DNA of 64,000 nt. Origin: Baekduia alba. GTDB taxonomy: Bacteria > Actinomycetota > Thermoleophilia > Solirubrobacterales > Solirubrobacteraceae. Made by a program: the position numbers and the translations under genes. The DNA is taken from contig NZ_CP114013.1 of assembly GCF_028416635.1 (NCBI RefSeq), positions 5,208,001 to 5,272,000 of the forward strand. Reading direction: 5' to 3'. Within the stretch, counting starts at the first letter, position 1. The number at the start of each line of letters is the position of its first letter. This document shows, piece by piece, positions 52,609 to 61,563 of this stretch. Below the pieces are notes generated by a model. That model did no database searches, was not told the origin of the DNA, and saw only the letters and a program-made list of their open reading frames with translations.

Positions 52609-53079
52609 TCAGCTCCTCTCGAAGGCCGTGGCGAGGCGCGCCAGCACCTTGGCGGCGGCGCGACGCTCGCTCGGCGTCAGCAGGTCGAACATGGCGCGCC
52701 GTCGCGCGAGCATCTGCGCGCGACGCTCCAGCAGCACCTCGGTCCCCTCGGCCGTCAGCGCGATGCGCACCGCGCGGCCGTCCTCGGGATCGCGCGCGCG
52801 CGTGACGAAGCCGCGGCACTCCAGGCCGTCGACCATGCGCGTCGCCGTCGGCGCCGCGATCCCCACCAACCGTGCGAGCTCGCGCAGGCCGAGGCCGCCG
52901 GGCTCGCAGTCCAGCAGCGGGTGGAGCAGGTCGACCTGGGACGAGGTCAACGCCGCGCCGCCGGGCTCCGCGCGGGCGCGGGAGCGCTTGGCGGCCTTGA
53001 CGAACGCGTCGAAGGCGCCGACGAGCTCGTCGAGCTCGGCGTCGGGCGTCGGGTCATGGGTTGGAGCGGACTGCGCCAT
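52609..53079 (-). CDS. MarR-family transcriptional repressor
   Basis: 156 residues with a MarR winged helix (LGLRELARLVGIAAPTATRMVDGLECRGFVTRARDPEDGRAVRIALT; recognition helix PTATRMVDGL). The ATG at 53079 is 9 bases after a TAGCAT box and has no ribosome site, so it is likely leaderless. Twin operators cover the promoter. It should repress itself and the MFS pump until a drug or phenolic ligand binds. Confidence 0.9.
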   Translation of the reverse strand: MAQSAPTHDPTPDAELDELVGAFDAFVKAAKRSRARAEPGGAALTSSQVDLLHPLLDCEPGGLGLRELARLVGIAAPTATRMVDGLECRGFVTRARDPEDGRAVRIALTAEGTEVLLERRAQMLARRRAMFDLLTPSERRAAAKVLARLATAFERS

Positions 53080-53082
53080 GTC

Positions 53083-53118
53083 GTTAGCATGCTAACAGCA
53101 TGTCGTTAGCGCCCTAAC
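53083..53118 (-). promoter_or_regulatory. MarR promoter and twin operators
   Basis: GTTAGCATGCTAAC (53083-53096) is a perfect palindrome and GTTAGCGCCCTAAC (53105-53118) a near-perfect one, offset by 22 bases. The first contains the -10 box TAGCAT (53094-53089, minus strand) and the second the weak -35 TTAGGG, 17 bases apart. Confidence 0.8.
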
Positions 53119-53123
53119 GATCC

Positions 53124-53300
53124 TGGCGCGAGTGCGGTCGCGAGGACACGCTGATCGCGGCGCGCGCCTGCGTGAAGCGCGGCCTGCTCAGCACCGGCTC
53201 CGCGGACTTCCACGGCCCCGACCACCCGCGCTTCAACGCGTTCCGCGCCTTCGACCTCCACGGCCTGGCGCCCAACCTCGGGAACCTGACCGCAACCTGA
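53124..53300 (+). pseudogene. C-terminal remnant of a PHP-domain phosphoesterase
   Basis: A 58-codon frame without a start codon reads RGLLSTGSADFHGPDHPRFNAF (core TGSADFHGPDHP) and ends at a TGA at 53300. This is the C-terminal metal-site region of TrpH-like PHP phosphoesterases. No upstream part exists because the MarR operators begin directly before it, so it is a fragment left by a deletion or rearrangement. Confidence 0.6.
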
Positions 53301-53368
53301 CCACGACCCGGCACCTGGCCGGTCGGACGGCCGCTCGACCACTGCGGCGGCTACTGTGGCCCGCGCAC

Positions 53369-54187
53369 ATGGACGCATTCCAGGCCATCGTCCTGGGGAT
53401 CGTTCAGGGCCTCACCGAGTTCCTGCCGATCTCCTCCACCGCGCACCTGCGCCTCGTCCCCGCGTTCGCCGGCTGGGACGATCCGGGCACCGCGTTCACC
53501 GCGGTCGTCCAGCTCGGCACGATGGCGGCCGTCCTGCTGTACTTCCGCCACGACCTGTGGAACATCGCGCGCGCGTGGCTGCGCTCGCTGCGCGACCCGT
53601 CGGTCCGCGGCACGCTCGACGTGCGCCTGGGCTGGTACCTGATCGTCGGCACGATCCCGATCTCGATCCTCGGCCTGCTGTTCAAGGACAAGATCGAGAC
53701 CGACGCGCGCCAGCTCGTGCTGATCGGCATCGCGCTGATCGTGCTCGGCGTGGTCCTCGAGATCGCCGAGAAGGTCGGACGCAAGGAGCGCGAGATCGAC
53801 TCGCTGACGATGCGCGACGGCGTCCTGATCGGCTGCGCGCAGGCCTGCGCGCTCGTGCCGGGCGTGTCGCGCAGCGGCTCGACGATCACCGCCGGCCTGT
53901 TCCTCGGCCTCACGCGCGAGGCCGCGGCGCGCTACTCGTTCCTGCTGTCGGTCCCGGCCGTCGTGCTGTCCGGGGTCTTCGAGCTGAAGGACGTCGGCCA
54001 CGGCGGCGGCGCCGGCGCGGTCCCGACGATCATCGCCACCATCTTCGCGTTCATCGTCGGCTACGCGTCGATCGCCTGGTTGTTGAAGTACTTGACCCGT
54101 CACCCGGTGACGGTCTTCGTCGTCTACCGCGTGGTGCTCGGCGTCGTCGTCCTCGCGCTGGTCGCGACCGGCGCGCTGGACGCCTAG
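53369..54187 (+). CDS. uppP: Undecaprenyl-diphosphatase (BacA family)
   Basis: 272 residues with about eight membrane helices. VLGIVQGLTEFLPISSTAHL contains the E/Q-rich catalytic motif and VPGVSRSGSTITAGL the conserved RSGST loop. It removes a phosphate from undecaprenyl diphosphate to recycle the wall-lipid carrier and may confer bacitracin resistance. The ATG follows a TACTGT box (53352-53357) by 11 bases, leaderless style. Its stop overlaps the convergent holB stop. Confidence 0.95.
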   Translation: MDAFQAIVLGIVQGLTEFLPISSTAHLRLVPAFAGWDDPGTAFTAVVQLGTMAAVLLYFRHDLWNIARAWLRSLRDPSVRGTLDVRLGWYLIVGTIPISILGLLFKDKIETDARQLVLIGIALIVLGVVLEIAEKVGRKEREIDSLTMRDGVLIGCAQACALVPGVSRSGSTITAGLFLGLTREAAARYSFLLSVPAVVLSGVFELKDVGHGGGAGAVPTIIATIFAFIVGYASIAWLLKYLTRHPVTVFVVYRVVLGVVVLALVATGALDA

Positions 54188-55302
54188 CCTCGGAGCGTCC
54201 GCTCCAGCTTGGAGGCCAGCGCCTCGAGCGCCAGCTCCTCGGACGGGTTGAGGATCTGCATCGTGCGCGCCTCCTCGACGAGGCCGACGGCGTCGCGCAG
54301 GCTGTTGCCGCTGGCCTGCGTCTCGTCGGCGTCGGCCTGGACCTGCTCGACGCGATCGACGTGGTGGACCAGCTCGGGGACGCCGTCCTTGACGACCGCG
54401 ACGTCACGCAGCCACAGGCCGACGAGCTGGAGGCCGTGGTCGATCGTCGCGGCGTGGGCGCGACGGTGGGCGCGCTTGCCGGCGGTCTCGCCCTCGCGCT
54501 TGACGCGCCGGGCCTCGCGATCGGGCAGCAGCTCGGCGTCGGCGGCGATCTGCTCGGCGACGGCGGTCGCGGCGACGTCCCCGCGTGCGCGCGCGAGGTC
54601 CAGCAGCGCGACGTGCGGGCGCTCGGCCAGGCGGGCGTGCAGCGCGGCGCGGGCGTAGCGCTCGGCCGTGTCGCGCAGCGCCGGGCCCTGGGCGAGGGCG
54701 AGCGCGAGGGCGCGCTCGGCGTCGCCCAGCGCGAGGCGCGCGGCGGCGTCGGCGGTGAGCGGCGGGACGCCGTGCTTGGTCTGGAGGCGGTCGCTGAGCT
54801 CCTGCGGCGTCGCGGCCTCGAACCGGACGAGCTGGCAGCGGGAGCGGACCGTCTGCAGGATGTTGCCGAGCCGGTTGGTGAGCAGGACGAGGTGGGCGAA
54901 CGGCGGCGGCTCTTCGAGCGTCTTGAGCAGCTTGTTGGCGGCCTGGTCGTTCATCGTGTCGGCACCCTCGATCACGAAGACGCGGCGCTGAGCCTCGAAC
55001 GGCGTGCGCGACGCCGCGCCGATCACGGGCTCCTCGAGGTCGGCGACGAGCATCTCGGCAGCGCCGCTGGGACGGACCCAGGTGAGGTCGGGGTGGACGC
55101 CGTCGAGGACGCGGCGCTTGGCGTTGGCCGGGTCCTTGGCGCCCTCGGCCAGCAGCTCGGCGGCGAAGGCGCGGGCGGCGGCGCGCTTGCCCGCGCCGGC
55201 CGGCCCGTGGAACAGGTAGGCGTGCGACGGCGCGCCGGCCGGCGGGAGCGCCGCGCCGAGGATCGAGCGGGCGTGCGGGTGGCGATCGACGACCTCGAGC
55301 AT
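54184..55302 (-). CDS. holB: DNA polymerase III delta' subunit
   Basis: 372 residues. The AAA+ fold shows HAYLFHGPAGAGKRAAARAFA (P-loop), FVIEGADTMNDQAANKLLKTLEEPP (Walker B/clamp-loader segment, core LLKTLEEPP) and the SRC motif VRSRCQLV. It is part of the clamp loader that places the sliding clamp on DNA. The zinc-binding cysteines of the E. coli protein are not seen. The start codon is 9 bases from a TACCCT -10 element and 28 bases from the tmk start on the other strand. Confidence 0.9.
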   Translation of the reverse strand: MLEVVDRHPHARSILGAALPPAGAPSHAYLFHGPAGAGKRAAARAFAAELLAEGAKDPANAKRRVLDGVHPDLTWVRPSGAAEMLVADLEEPVIGAASRTPFEAQRRVFVIEGADTMNDQAANKLLKTLEEPPPFAHLVLLTNRLGNILQTVRSRCQLVRFEAATPQELSDRLQTKHGVPPLTADAAARLALGDAERALALALAQGPALRDTAERYARAALHARLAERPHVALLDLARARGDVAATAVAEQIAADAELLPDREARRVKREGETAGKRAHRRAHAATIDHGLQLVGLWLRDVAVVKDGVPELVHHVDRVEQVQADADETQASGNSLRDAVGLVEEARTMQILNPSEELALEALASKLERTLRG

Positions 55303-55311
55303 GCGCGGGCC

Positions 55312-55321
55312 AGGGTACTGT
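55312..55321. promoter_or_regulatory. Overlapping divergent -10 elements of holB and tmk
   Basis: AGGGTACTGT contains TACCCT on the minus strand (55317-55312) and TACTGT on the plus strand (55316-55321), sharing the central TA. Each lies exactly 9 bases from its start codon. Confidence 0.6.
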
Positions 55322-55330
55322 CACGCGCGA

Positions 55331-55924
55331 GTGGGACGGCTGATCGCGATCGAGGGCATCGACGGGGCGGGCAAGACCACGCTCGCCCGCGGGCTGGTGG
55401 AGGCCATGCCCGAGTTGGTGGTGTTGCGCGAGCCGGGCGGCGCGGAGGTCTCCGAGCGGATCCGCGCGCTGGTCGCCGACCCGGCGCTGGACGTCGACCC
55501 GCGCGCCGAGGCGCTGCTGTTCGCCGCGGCGCGGGCGCAGCTGGTGGCCGAGGTCGTCCGGCCGCTGCTGGCGGACGACCGCTGGGTCGTGCTGGACCGG
55601 TACGTGGACTCGTCGCTGGCCTACCAGGGTGCGGGACGCGAGTTGGGCGTCGACGCGGTCGCGGCGATCAACGCGTTCGGGACGGGCGGGCTGGTGGCGG
55701 ATCTGACGCTGTACGTGCGCGTGGAGCCGGCGGTGGGGGCGGCGCGGCTGCGCGGTGGGCTGGACCGGATCGAGCAGGCGGGCGCGGCGTTCTTCGCCGC
55801 CGCGGTGGCGGCCTACGACGCGCTGGCGGCCGCCGCGCCCGAGCGCTACGTGGTGCTGGACGGCTCCGGCGCGCCGGAAACCGTGCTTTTGCAGGCCTTG
55901 ACGGCGCTGAAGCGCCTGCAATAG
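55331..55924 (+). CDS. tmk: Thymidylate kinase
   Basis: 197 residues from the GTG at 55331. P-loop AIEGIDGAGKTTLARGL, the DR(Y/F) segment VVLDRYVDSSLAYQGAG and LREPGG substrate loop are all present. It converts dTMP to dTDP for DNA synthesis. The LID region is short (RLRGGLDRIEQ). The longer frame upstream of the GTG overlaps the promoter and holB and is not used. Confidence 0.93.
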   Translation: MGRLIAIEGIDGAGKTTLARGLVEAMPELVVLREPGGAEVSERIRALVADPALDVDPRAEALLFAAARAQLVAEVVRPLLADDRWVVLDRYVDSSLAYQGAGRELGVDAVAAINAFGTGGLVADLTLYVRVEPAVGAARLRGGLDRIEQAGAAFFAAAVAAYDALAAAAPERYVVLDGSGAPETVLLQALTALKRLQ

Positions 55925-55977
55925 CCGACCTTCCGGCTACGATCGGCGAGCGACGCCGGGTTTCGCTCGCGCCTCTC

Positions 55978-58900
55978 ATGACTCCGCGCTTCGAGGTTCA
56001 GTCCTTCGAGCAGGTCCCCGCTGGTCCCGGCACGGTGCTGCTGCGGATCGCGGGTCGCTGGGTGGCCCCGTCCCGGGAGCGCCTCGCGGCGCCGCTGCTG
56101 CTGCTCGACGACGGGCGCCGGATCCACCGCCTGTCGCCGCTGCCGGGGCCCGACGACGTCGCGCCGATGGTCGGGCCGGAGGGCTTCGAGTGGCGCGCGG
56201 CGTTCAGCGCGCCGGCGGAGGTCGTGAGCGAGGCGCGGGTCGCGTACGCCCTGCAGACGGGGCGCGGGCAGATCACCGATCTCCCGCGGCCGTCGGGGCG
56301 GCGGGGAGCGCGGGCGGCGCCGGTTGCGCCGGTTGCGCCCGTCGCGCCCGTCGCGCCCGTCGCGCCCGAGCCCGAAGACCCGGCGCCCGATCGCGGGCGC
56401 GCCGGGTTCCGCCGGCGCGGCGCCCGGCCGGCCGAGGCGCCGCCGTCCGTCCTGGACGTCGGCCAGCTCGCGCGTGCGTCGGACCTCTCTGCCGTGCACG
56501 AGCGGCTGGCCGAGGAGCGCGCCGCGCGCGAGGACGCCGAGCGCCGGGCGGCCGAGGCGCACGCGATCGCCCAGCAGGCGGCCAACGAGACAGCGCGCGC
56601 GGCGAACATCGCGGCGCGCGCCGAGGCCGCGCGCGTCGGGGCCGTCGACGCGCTGACCGAGGAGCGCGTCCGGGCCAGCGAGCGCGCCGCCGCCGAGGAG
56701 GAGCGGGCGCGCGAGCACCGCGACCGGGCGACGCGCGCGGCGGACCAGGCCCGCCAGGCGGTCGAGGTCGCCCACGAGGCGCGGCGGGCGCTCGAAGAGC
56801 GCGAGGGCGAGGTCGGGGCGCTGCGCGAGCAGGCCGAGCGGGCGTCGCGCGCGGCGCGGGCGGCCGAGGCCCGGCTGTCGGCGGTCGAGGACGCGCGGTC
56901 GGTCGCGGAGGCGCGGGCGACCGAGTTGTCGTCCTTGCGCGAGCGGTTCGAGGTCCTGGAGGGCGAGCGCGAGAACGCGACGCTGACGGCGGGCGCGGCG
57001 CAGCGGCGCGCCGAGCAGGCCGAGCAGCGGATCCGCGGGCTCGAGCAGAAGCTGAGCGAGACCGAGGCGCTGGCGCGGCGGGCCGAGGCGGCCGCGCGGC
57101 GCGCCGACGACCTGACGACGCGCGTGCGCGAGGAGCGCGCGGCGCGGCGCGCGGCGGAGTCCGAGGCGCAGCGGGCGCTGCGCGAGAACGCGGACGAGGC
57201 GTCGCAGCGGGCGGCGCTGCTCGGCTCCGAGCTGCGCGAGGCGCAGCGGCGGATCGACGCCGAGGCCGTCGCGCGGCGCGACGCCGAGGCGCGGGCCCAC
57301 GCGGCGACGTCCGAGCTGTCGGAGCTGCGCGTCGCCGCGGCCGAGGCGAGCGAGCGCGCCGGGCTGGCCGAGCAGGCGACCGCAGGGCTCGCGCGGCTGG
57401 AGGCCCAGCTGGCGGCGGCGAAAGCGCGGGCGAGCGAGGCCGACGCGCTGGAGGAGCGGGTTCGCGTCGTCGAGGACGAGCGCGACGCGCACGCGGGCGA
57501 TGTTGATGTCCTTCGCGATCGGCTGGGCGCGACCGAGTCCGAGGGAGAGCAGCTGCGGGCGTCGGTGGCGTCAGCGCAGGCGGCGGCCGAGGGCGCCGAG
57601 CAGGCGCTCAAGGCGGAGTCCGACGACCTGCGCAACTGGCTGGCCGACGCCGAGCAGCGGGCCGGGCAGGCGGCGGCCGACGCGGCGGCGCTGCGGGACC
57701 GGCTGGCGGCGGCCGAGGAGGAGGCGTCCGCGAGCGCCGCGGCGCTGCGGGCGCGCGTGGCCGAAGCCGAACGCGACGCGGCCGCCGAGGCCGACGCGCT
57801 GCGCGACCGGGTGGCGAGCGTCGAGACGGCCGGCGAGGCGCGGGCCGCGGAGCTGCGCGAGCGCCTGGTCGAGGTCCAGCGCGACGCCGAGGCGCGCGTC
57901 GCCCAGGCCGAAGAGCGACTCGATGGTGTCGAGCGCGAGGCCGCGACGGACGTCGCACGGCTGCAGCGCGCGTTGGAGGCCGCGGATGCGCGGGCGGAGT
58001 CCGAGACCGAGGCGCTGCGCGCCCAGCTGGCCGAGGTCGGGGACGCGGCGCGGGGTGAGGCCGCGGCGCTGCGGGACCGGCTGCAGGAGGCCGACGCGGC
58101 GGCGGCCGCGGAGGCCGACGCGCTGCGCAAGCGCCTGGAGGACGCCGAGGCCGCGGCGACGGTCGTCGTCGAAGAGCTGCAGGACGAGCTGGACCGGGCG
58201 CGCGCGGTCGAGGCGCGGTCGCGGGACGAGGTGGCCGCGCAGCGCGCGGAGTCCGAGGCCCGGCAGGCGGCGGTGGAGGCGGCGGCCGAGGCGCGCGTCG
58301 AGGCGGCGGAGCAGGCGGGGCGCCAGCGGGTCGAGGCCGCCGAGTCGGCGGCCCGGGTGGCCGAGGCCGACCTGCGTGCGGAGGCGGCGTCGCGAGTCGA
58401 CGCGGCGGAGTCGGCGCGGGCACGGGCCGAGGAGGCGGCGTCGGAGGCCGAGGAGCGCGCGGTCGCGGCCGCGGCGGCCCGGCTGGCCGAGGTCTCGGCG
58501 GAGGCCGAGGCGGCGCGAGCCGAGCTGGCGGTCGCGGTCGAGCGCGCCGAGCTGGAGAGCGCGGAGGCCGTCGCGCGGGCGCGGCGCGAGGCCGACGACC
58601 GGGTGGACGGCGCCCGGCGCGAGGCGGCCGCGGAGGTCGAGGCCGCGCGCGCGGAGTCGGCGGAGCGGGTCGCGGCCGCCGAGCGCTCCTTGGCCGCGGC
58701 GCAGGCCGAGGCCGCCGACGGGGTGGCCGTCGCCGAGCGCGCCGCCGAGCAGGCCCAATCGGAGATCACGACCGCGATCCGCCGCGCCGAGGCCAACGCC
58801 TTCGACCGCGTGTCCGCCGCCGAGCGCGACGCCGAGTCGGCCCGCGAGGAGCTGGGCCGGGCCGAAGCGACCGCCCACCGCGACCTCTCCGCCGCCATCG

Positions 58901-61533
58901 AGCAGACCCGTGCCCAGGCCGACCACGAGATCGCAGCGCTCCGGTCCCAGTTCACCCAGGCGGCCGAGGCCGCCGCCGCGGAAGCCGAGACCCTCCGCAC
59001 GCAGCTCCGCGCCGAGGCGGCCGCCCGCATCGGCGCCGCCGAGCGCGAGACCGAGGCCGTCCGCGCGCGGCTCGCCGCCGAAGCCGAAGCCGCAGAGGCC
59101 GACGCCGACGAGCGCGTCGCCGCGGCACAGCGCGACACCGAGAGCCTGCGCGCGCAGCTCACCGAGCGCATCGCCGCCGCCGAGGCCGAGACCGAGAACC
59201 TCCGCGCGGAGCTCACCGCCGCGGCCGAAGCAACACGAGCCGACGCGGCCGAAACCGACGCCCTCCGCGCCCAACTCACCGCCGCCCAGGCAGCACAAGC
59301 CGACGCGGCCGAGCGCGTCGCCGCCGCCGAGGCCGAGACCGAAGAGCTCCGGACCCAGCTCACCGCCGCGGCCGAAGCCGCACAAGGCGACGCCGCCGAA
59401 CGCATCGCCGCCGCCGAAGCCGAGACCGACAACCTCCGGACCCAGCTCACCGCCGCGACCCACGCGGCACAAGCCGACGCGGCCGAACGCATCACCGCCG
59501 CCGAAGCCGAAACCGAGAACCTCCGCGCCCAACTCGAGGCGCGCGTCGCGGAGATCTCCGAGCGGGCCGAGCGCGAGGTCGCCGCCGCGACCGCCGAGCT
59601 CGAGCAGGCCCGCGCCGATGCGCGTGCCGCGCGCGATGAGGCGACCGCGGAGGCCGAGGCTGCGGGCGCCGAGGTCGAGCGCGCGCGGACCGAAGCGCAG
59701 GTCGACGCCGACGAGCGCGTCGCGGCGGCCCGCGCCGACGCCGAGGCCCGGGTCTCCGCGCTCGAAGACGACCTCGACCGTGAGCGCTCGGCCGCCGACG
59801 AACGCCTCGCCGCGCTCGAGGTCGACGCCGACCACCGCCTCGCCACCGCTCAGGCCGCCGCCGCGGAGCGCACCCGCACCGCCGAAGGCCGTCTCGTCGC
59901 AGTCACCGCGCAGCTCACCGCAGCGACGACCGGTGCCGATGAGCGCATCTCATCGCTCGAAGCTGCGCACGCCGAGGCCGAGAACCGCGCCTCCGCCCTC
60001 CAGACCGCCCTCGACGCGGCGGCCGCCCAGTCCGACGCGCGCACCACCGAACTGCGCTCCCAGCTCGACGCGGCCCGGGCCGAGGCCGACGAGCGCGACG
60101 CCGGGCTGCGCGCCGAGCTCGACGCCGCACGCGCCGAAGCGGAGAGCCACCGCGCCGCGCACGCCGCTCTGCAGGACGCGCTCGACACCGCCCAGGAACG
60201 TGTCTCCGTCGACCAGGCCGACCGCGACGACCGGATCGCCGCCCTCGAAGCTGCCCGGGCTGAGGCCGATGAGCGCGCCTCAGCGCTCGAAACCGCCCGG
60301 GCCGACGCCGACACGCGCGTCGCCTCGCTCCGGACCGCGCTCGAAACCGCCCGGGCCGACGCCGACACGCGCGTCGCCTCGCTCCAGACCGCGCTCGACG
60401 CCGCGCAGGCCGACGCTGAGCGCCACCTCGCCGCACACGCCGCCCTCCAGGCCGCACGCGACGACGCCGACACCCGCGTCGCCTCACTCCAGTCCGCGCT
60501 TGACGCCGCCCAGGAGCGCCTCTCCGCCGAGCAGGCCGACCGCGGCGAGCGCGCCGCCGCGCTCGAAGCCGCCCGCGCCGACGCCGAGTCCCGCCTCGCC
60601 GCCACCGAGGCCGCCGGCGCCGACCGGGTCGCCTCCCTCGAGTCCGCCCTCGCCGCCGCGACCGCCGACACCGACGACCTCATCACCACCCTCCAAACCG
60701 CCCGCGCCCAAGCCGAAGACCGCGCCACCGCCCTCGAAGCCACCCTCGCCGACACCGACGACCGCATCACCACCCTCGAGGCCGCCCGCGCCCAAGCCGA
60801 GGACCGCGCAGCCTCGCTCGAGTCCGCGCTCGCCGCCGCGACCGCCGACACCGACGACCGCATCACCACCCTCCAAACCGCCCGCGCCCAAGCCGAAGAC
60901 CGCGCCACCGCCCTCGAAGCCGCCCGCGCCGAGGCCGACGACGACCGCGCCACCCTCGCGGCCCGCCTCACCGCCGCCCTCGCCGAGGTCGACCAGACCC
61001 GCGCCGAGGCCGAGGCCGCCGTCGCTCGCGCAGAGCAGCGAGCGCAGGAGCGCGGAGAGGACGCCGTCCAGGTCCAGCTCGCCGCCGTGCGGGCCGCCGC
61101 CGCGCAGGACGTCCAGGACGCCGAGGCCCGCGCCGCGTCCGCCGCTGCCAACGCCGAGGCGCTGCGCGCCCGCGTCACCGATCTCGAAGAGCAGGTCCTC
61201 CAGGTCGACCCGAACGCGATCGCCGACCTCCAGCGCGCCCTCGCCGAGGCGCGGGAGCGGGAAGCCGAGCTCGCCAACCAGCTCGACGCCGCCTACGCCG
61301 CCGGCACCGAGCGCGAGGCCGAGCTCGACGAGCTCCGCTCCGCCGTCCCGCGCACACCCCTCCACGAGGCCGACGACGACGACCTCGCCGCCGACCACGA
61401 GCCCGATGACCACGACCCGCTCTTCGGCTCCGACGCCCGCCGCGAGCGCCTCGTCATGCTCGCCCTCCTGTTCCTCGCGATCGTCACCGGCGTGGCGATC
61501 GTGACCGGCGGCTTCACCGACGTCCTGCGCTGA
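55978..61533 (+). CDS. Giant tail-anchored coiled-coil protein
   Basis: 1851 residues. Residues 1-110 form a globular beta-rich domain (VLLRIAGRWVAP; RLSPLPGPDDVAPMVGPEGFEW), followed by a linker with five VAP repeats and a basic patch. Residues about 155-1790 are almost unbroken Ala/Glu/Arg coiled coil with no proline. An acidic segment and a single C-terminal helix (LVMLALLFLAIVTGVAIVTGGF) end the protein, with no signal peptide, so the coil should lie in the cytoplasm tethered to the membrane. Size and layout recall cytoskeletal or polarity scaffolds of actinobacteria (Scy-like), but no homology is asserted. The coil contains recent in-frame duplications. The ATG follows TACGAT (55938-55943) with a 30-base leader. 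Confidence 0.85.
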   Translation: MTPRFEVQSFEQVPAGPGTVLLRIAGRWVAPSRERLAAPLLLLDDGRRIHRLSPLPGPDDVAPMVGPEGFEWRAAFSAPAEVVSEARVAYALQTGRGQITDLPRPSGRRGARAAPVAPVAPVAPVAPVAPEPEDPAPDRGRAGFRRRGARPAEAPPSVLDVGQLARASDLSAVHERLAEERAAREDAERRAAEAHAIAQQAANETARAANIAARAEAARVGAVDALTEERVRASERAAAEEERAREHRDRATRAADQARQAVEVAHEARRALEEREGEVGALREQAERASRAARAAEARLSAVEDARSVAEARATELSSLRERFEVLEGERENATLTAGAAQRRAEQAEQRIRGLEQKLSETEALARRAEAAARRADDLTTRVREERAARRAAESEAQRALRENADEASQRAALLGSELREAQRRIDAEAVARRDAEARAHAATSELSELRVAAAEASERAGLAEQATAGLARLEAQLAAAKARASEADALEERVRVVEDERDAHAGDVDVLRDRLGATESEGEQLRASVASAQAAAEGAEQALKAESDDLRNWLADAEQRAGQAAADAAALRDRLAAAEEEASASAAALRARVAEAERDAAAEADALRDRVASVETAGEARAAELRERLVEVQRDAEARVAQAEERLDGVEREAATDVARLQRALEAADARAESETEALRAQLAEVGDAARGEAAALRDRLQEADAAAAAEADALRKRLEDAEAAATVVVEELQDELDRARAVEARSRDEVAAQRAESEARQAAVEAAAEARVEAAEQAGRQRVEAAESAARVAEADLRAEAASRVDAAESARARAEEAASEAEERAVAAAAARLAEVSAEAEAARAELAVAVERAELESAEAVARARREADDRVDGARREAAAEVEAARAESAERVAAAERSLAAAQAEAADGVAVAERAAEQAQSEITTAIRRAEANAFDRVSAAERDAESAREELGRAEATAHRDLSAAIEQTRAQADHEIAALRSQFTQAAEAAAAEAETLRTQLRAEAAARIGAAERETEAVRARLAAEAEAAEADADERVAAAQRDTESLRAQLTERIAAAEAETENLRAELTAAAEATRADAAETDALRAQLTAAQAAQADAAERVAAAEAETEELRTQLTAAAEAAQGDAAERIAAAEAETDNLRTQLTAATHAAQADAAERITAAEAETENLRAQLEARVAEISERAEREVAAATAELEQARADARAARDEATAEAEAAGAEVERARTEAQVDADERVAAARADAEARVSALEDDLDRERSAADERLAALEVDADHRLATAQAAAAERTRTAEGRLVAVTAQLTAATTGADERISSLEAAHAEAENRASALQTALDAAAAQSDARTTELRSQLDAARAEADERDAGLRAELDAARAEAESHRAAHAALQDALDTAQERVSVDQADRDDRIAALEAARAEADERASALETARADADTRVASLRTALETARADADTRVASLQTALDAAQADAERHLAAHAALQAARDDADTRVASLQSALDAAQERLSAEQADRGERAAALEAARADAESRLAATEAAGADRVASLESALAAATADTDDLITTLQTARAQAEDRATALEATLADTDDRITTLEAARAQAEDRAASLESALAAATADTDDRITTLQTARAQAEDRATALEAARAEADDDRATLAARLTAALAEVDQTRAEAEAAVARAEQRAQERGEDAVQVQLAAVRAAAAQDVQDAEARAASAAANAEALRARVTDLEEQVLQVDPNAIADLQRALAEAREREAELANQLDAAYAAGTEREAELDELRSAVPRTPLHEADDDDLAADHEPDDHDPLFGSDARRERLVMLALLFLAIVTGVAIVTGGFTDVLR
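60289..60396 (+). repeat. Tandem 54-bp in-frame repeat within the coiled coil
   Basis: Two adjoining 54-base units (60289-60342 and 60343-60396), nearly identical, encode two copies of an 18-residue heptad segment starting ETARADADTRVASL. This is a recent in-frame duplication. Confidence 0.85.
60640..60909 (+). repeat. 180-bp spaced in-frame repeat within the coiled coil
   Basis: The block beginning at 60640 recurs at 60820 with about 90 bases nearly identical, an offset of 180 bases or 60 residues, encoding ESALAAATADTDD and the following ITTLQTARAQAEDRATALEA segment (core LQTARAQAEDR). Low synonymous divergence suggests recent expansion. Confidence 0.8.
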
Positions 61534-61563
61534 CGCGCCCTCCTTGGCTAGCCTGTGCCGCCG

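Noticed and set aside
56320-56375. Minisatellite in the VAP linker as a regulatory repeat
   Set aside because: The short GCGCCCGTC units are in frame and encode a Pro/Ala hinge, so a structural explanation is enough.
55998-59846. A 1282-codon antisense frame over the coiled-coil gene, and a similar 754-codon one at 57571-59835
   Set aside because: Composed of Ser/Ala/Arg or Gly/Leu/Arg runs mirroring the coiled-coil codons; no domain, start signal or ribosome site.
60240-60960. CRISPR-like or other regularly spaced repeats
   Set aside because: The periodicity is coding heptad repeats and recent in-frame duplications of the coiled coil, with no spacers.
53356-61533. A single 2725-codon rightward open frame
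   Set aside because: Its first 870 codons are uppP, holB-antisense and tmk sequence in other frames; only the part from 55978 is the real coiled-coil gene. Stop codons are rare in all frames at this GC content.
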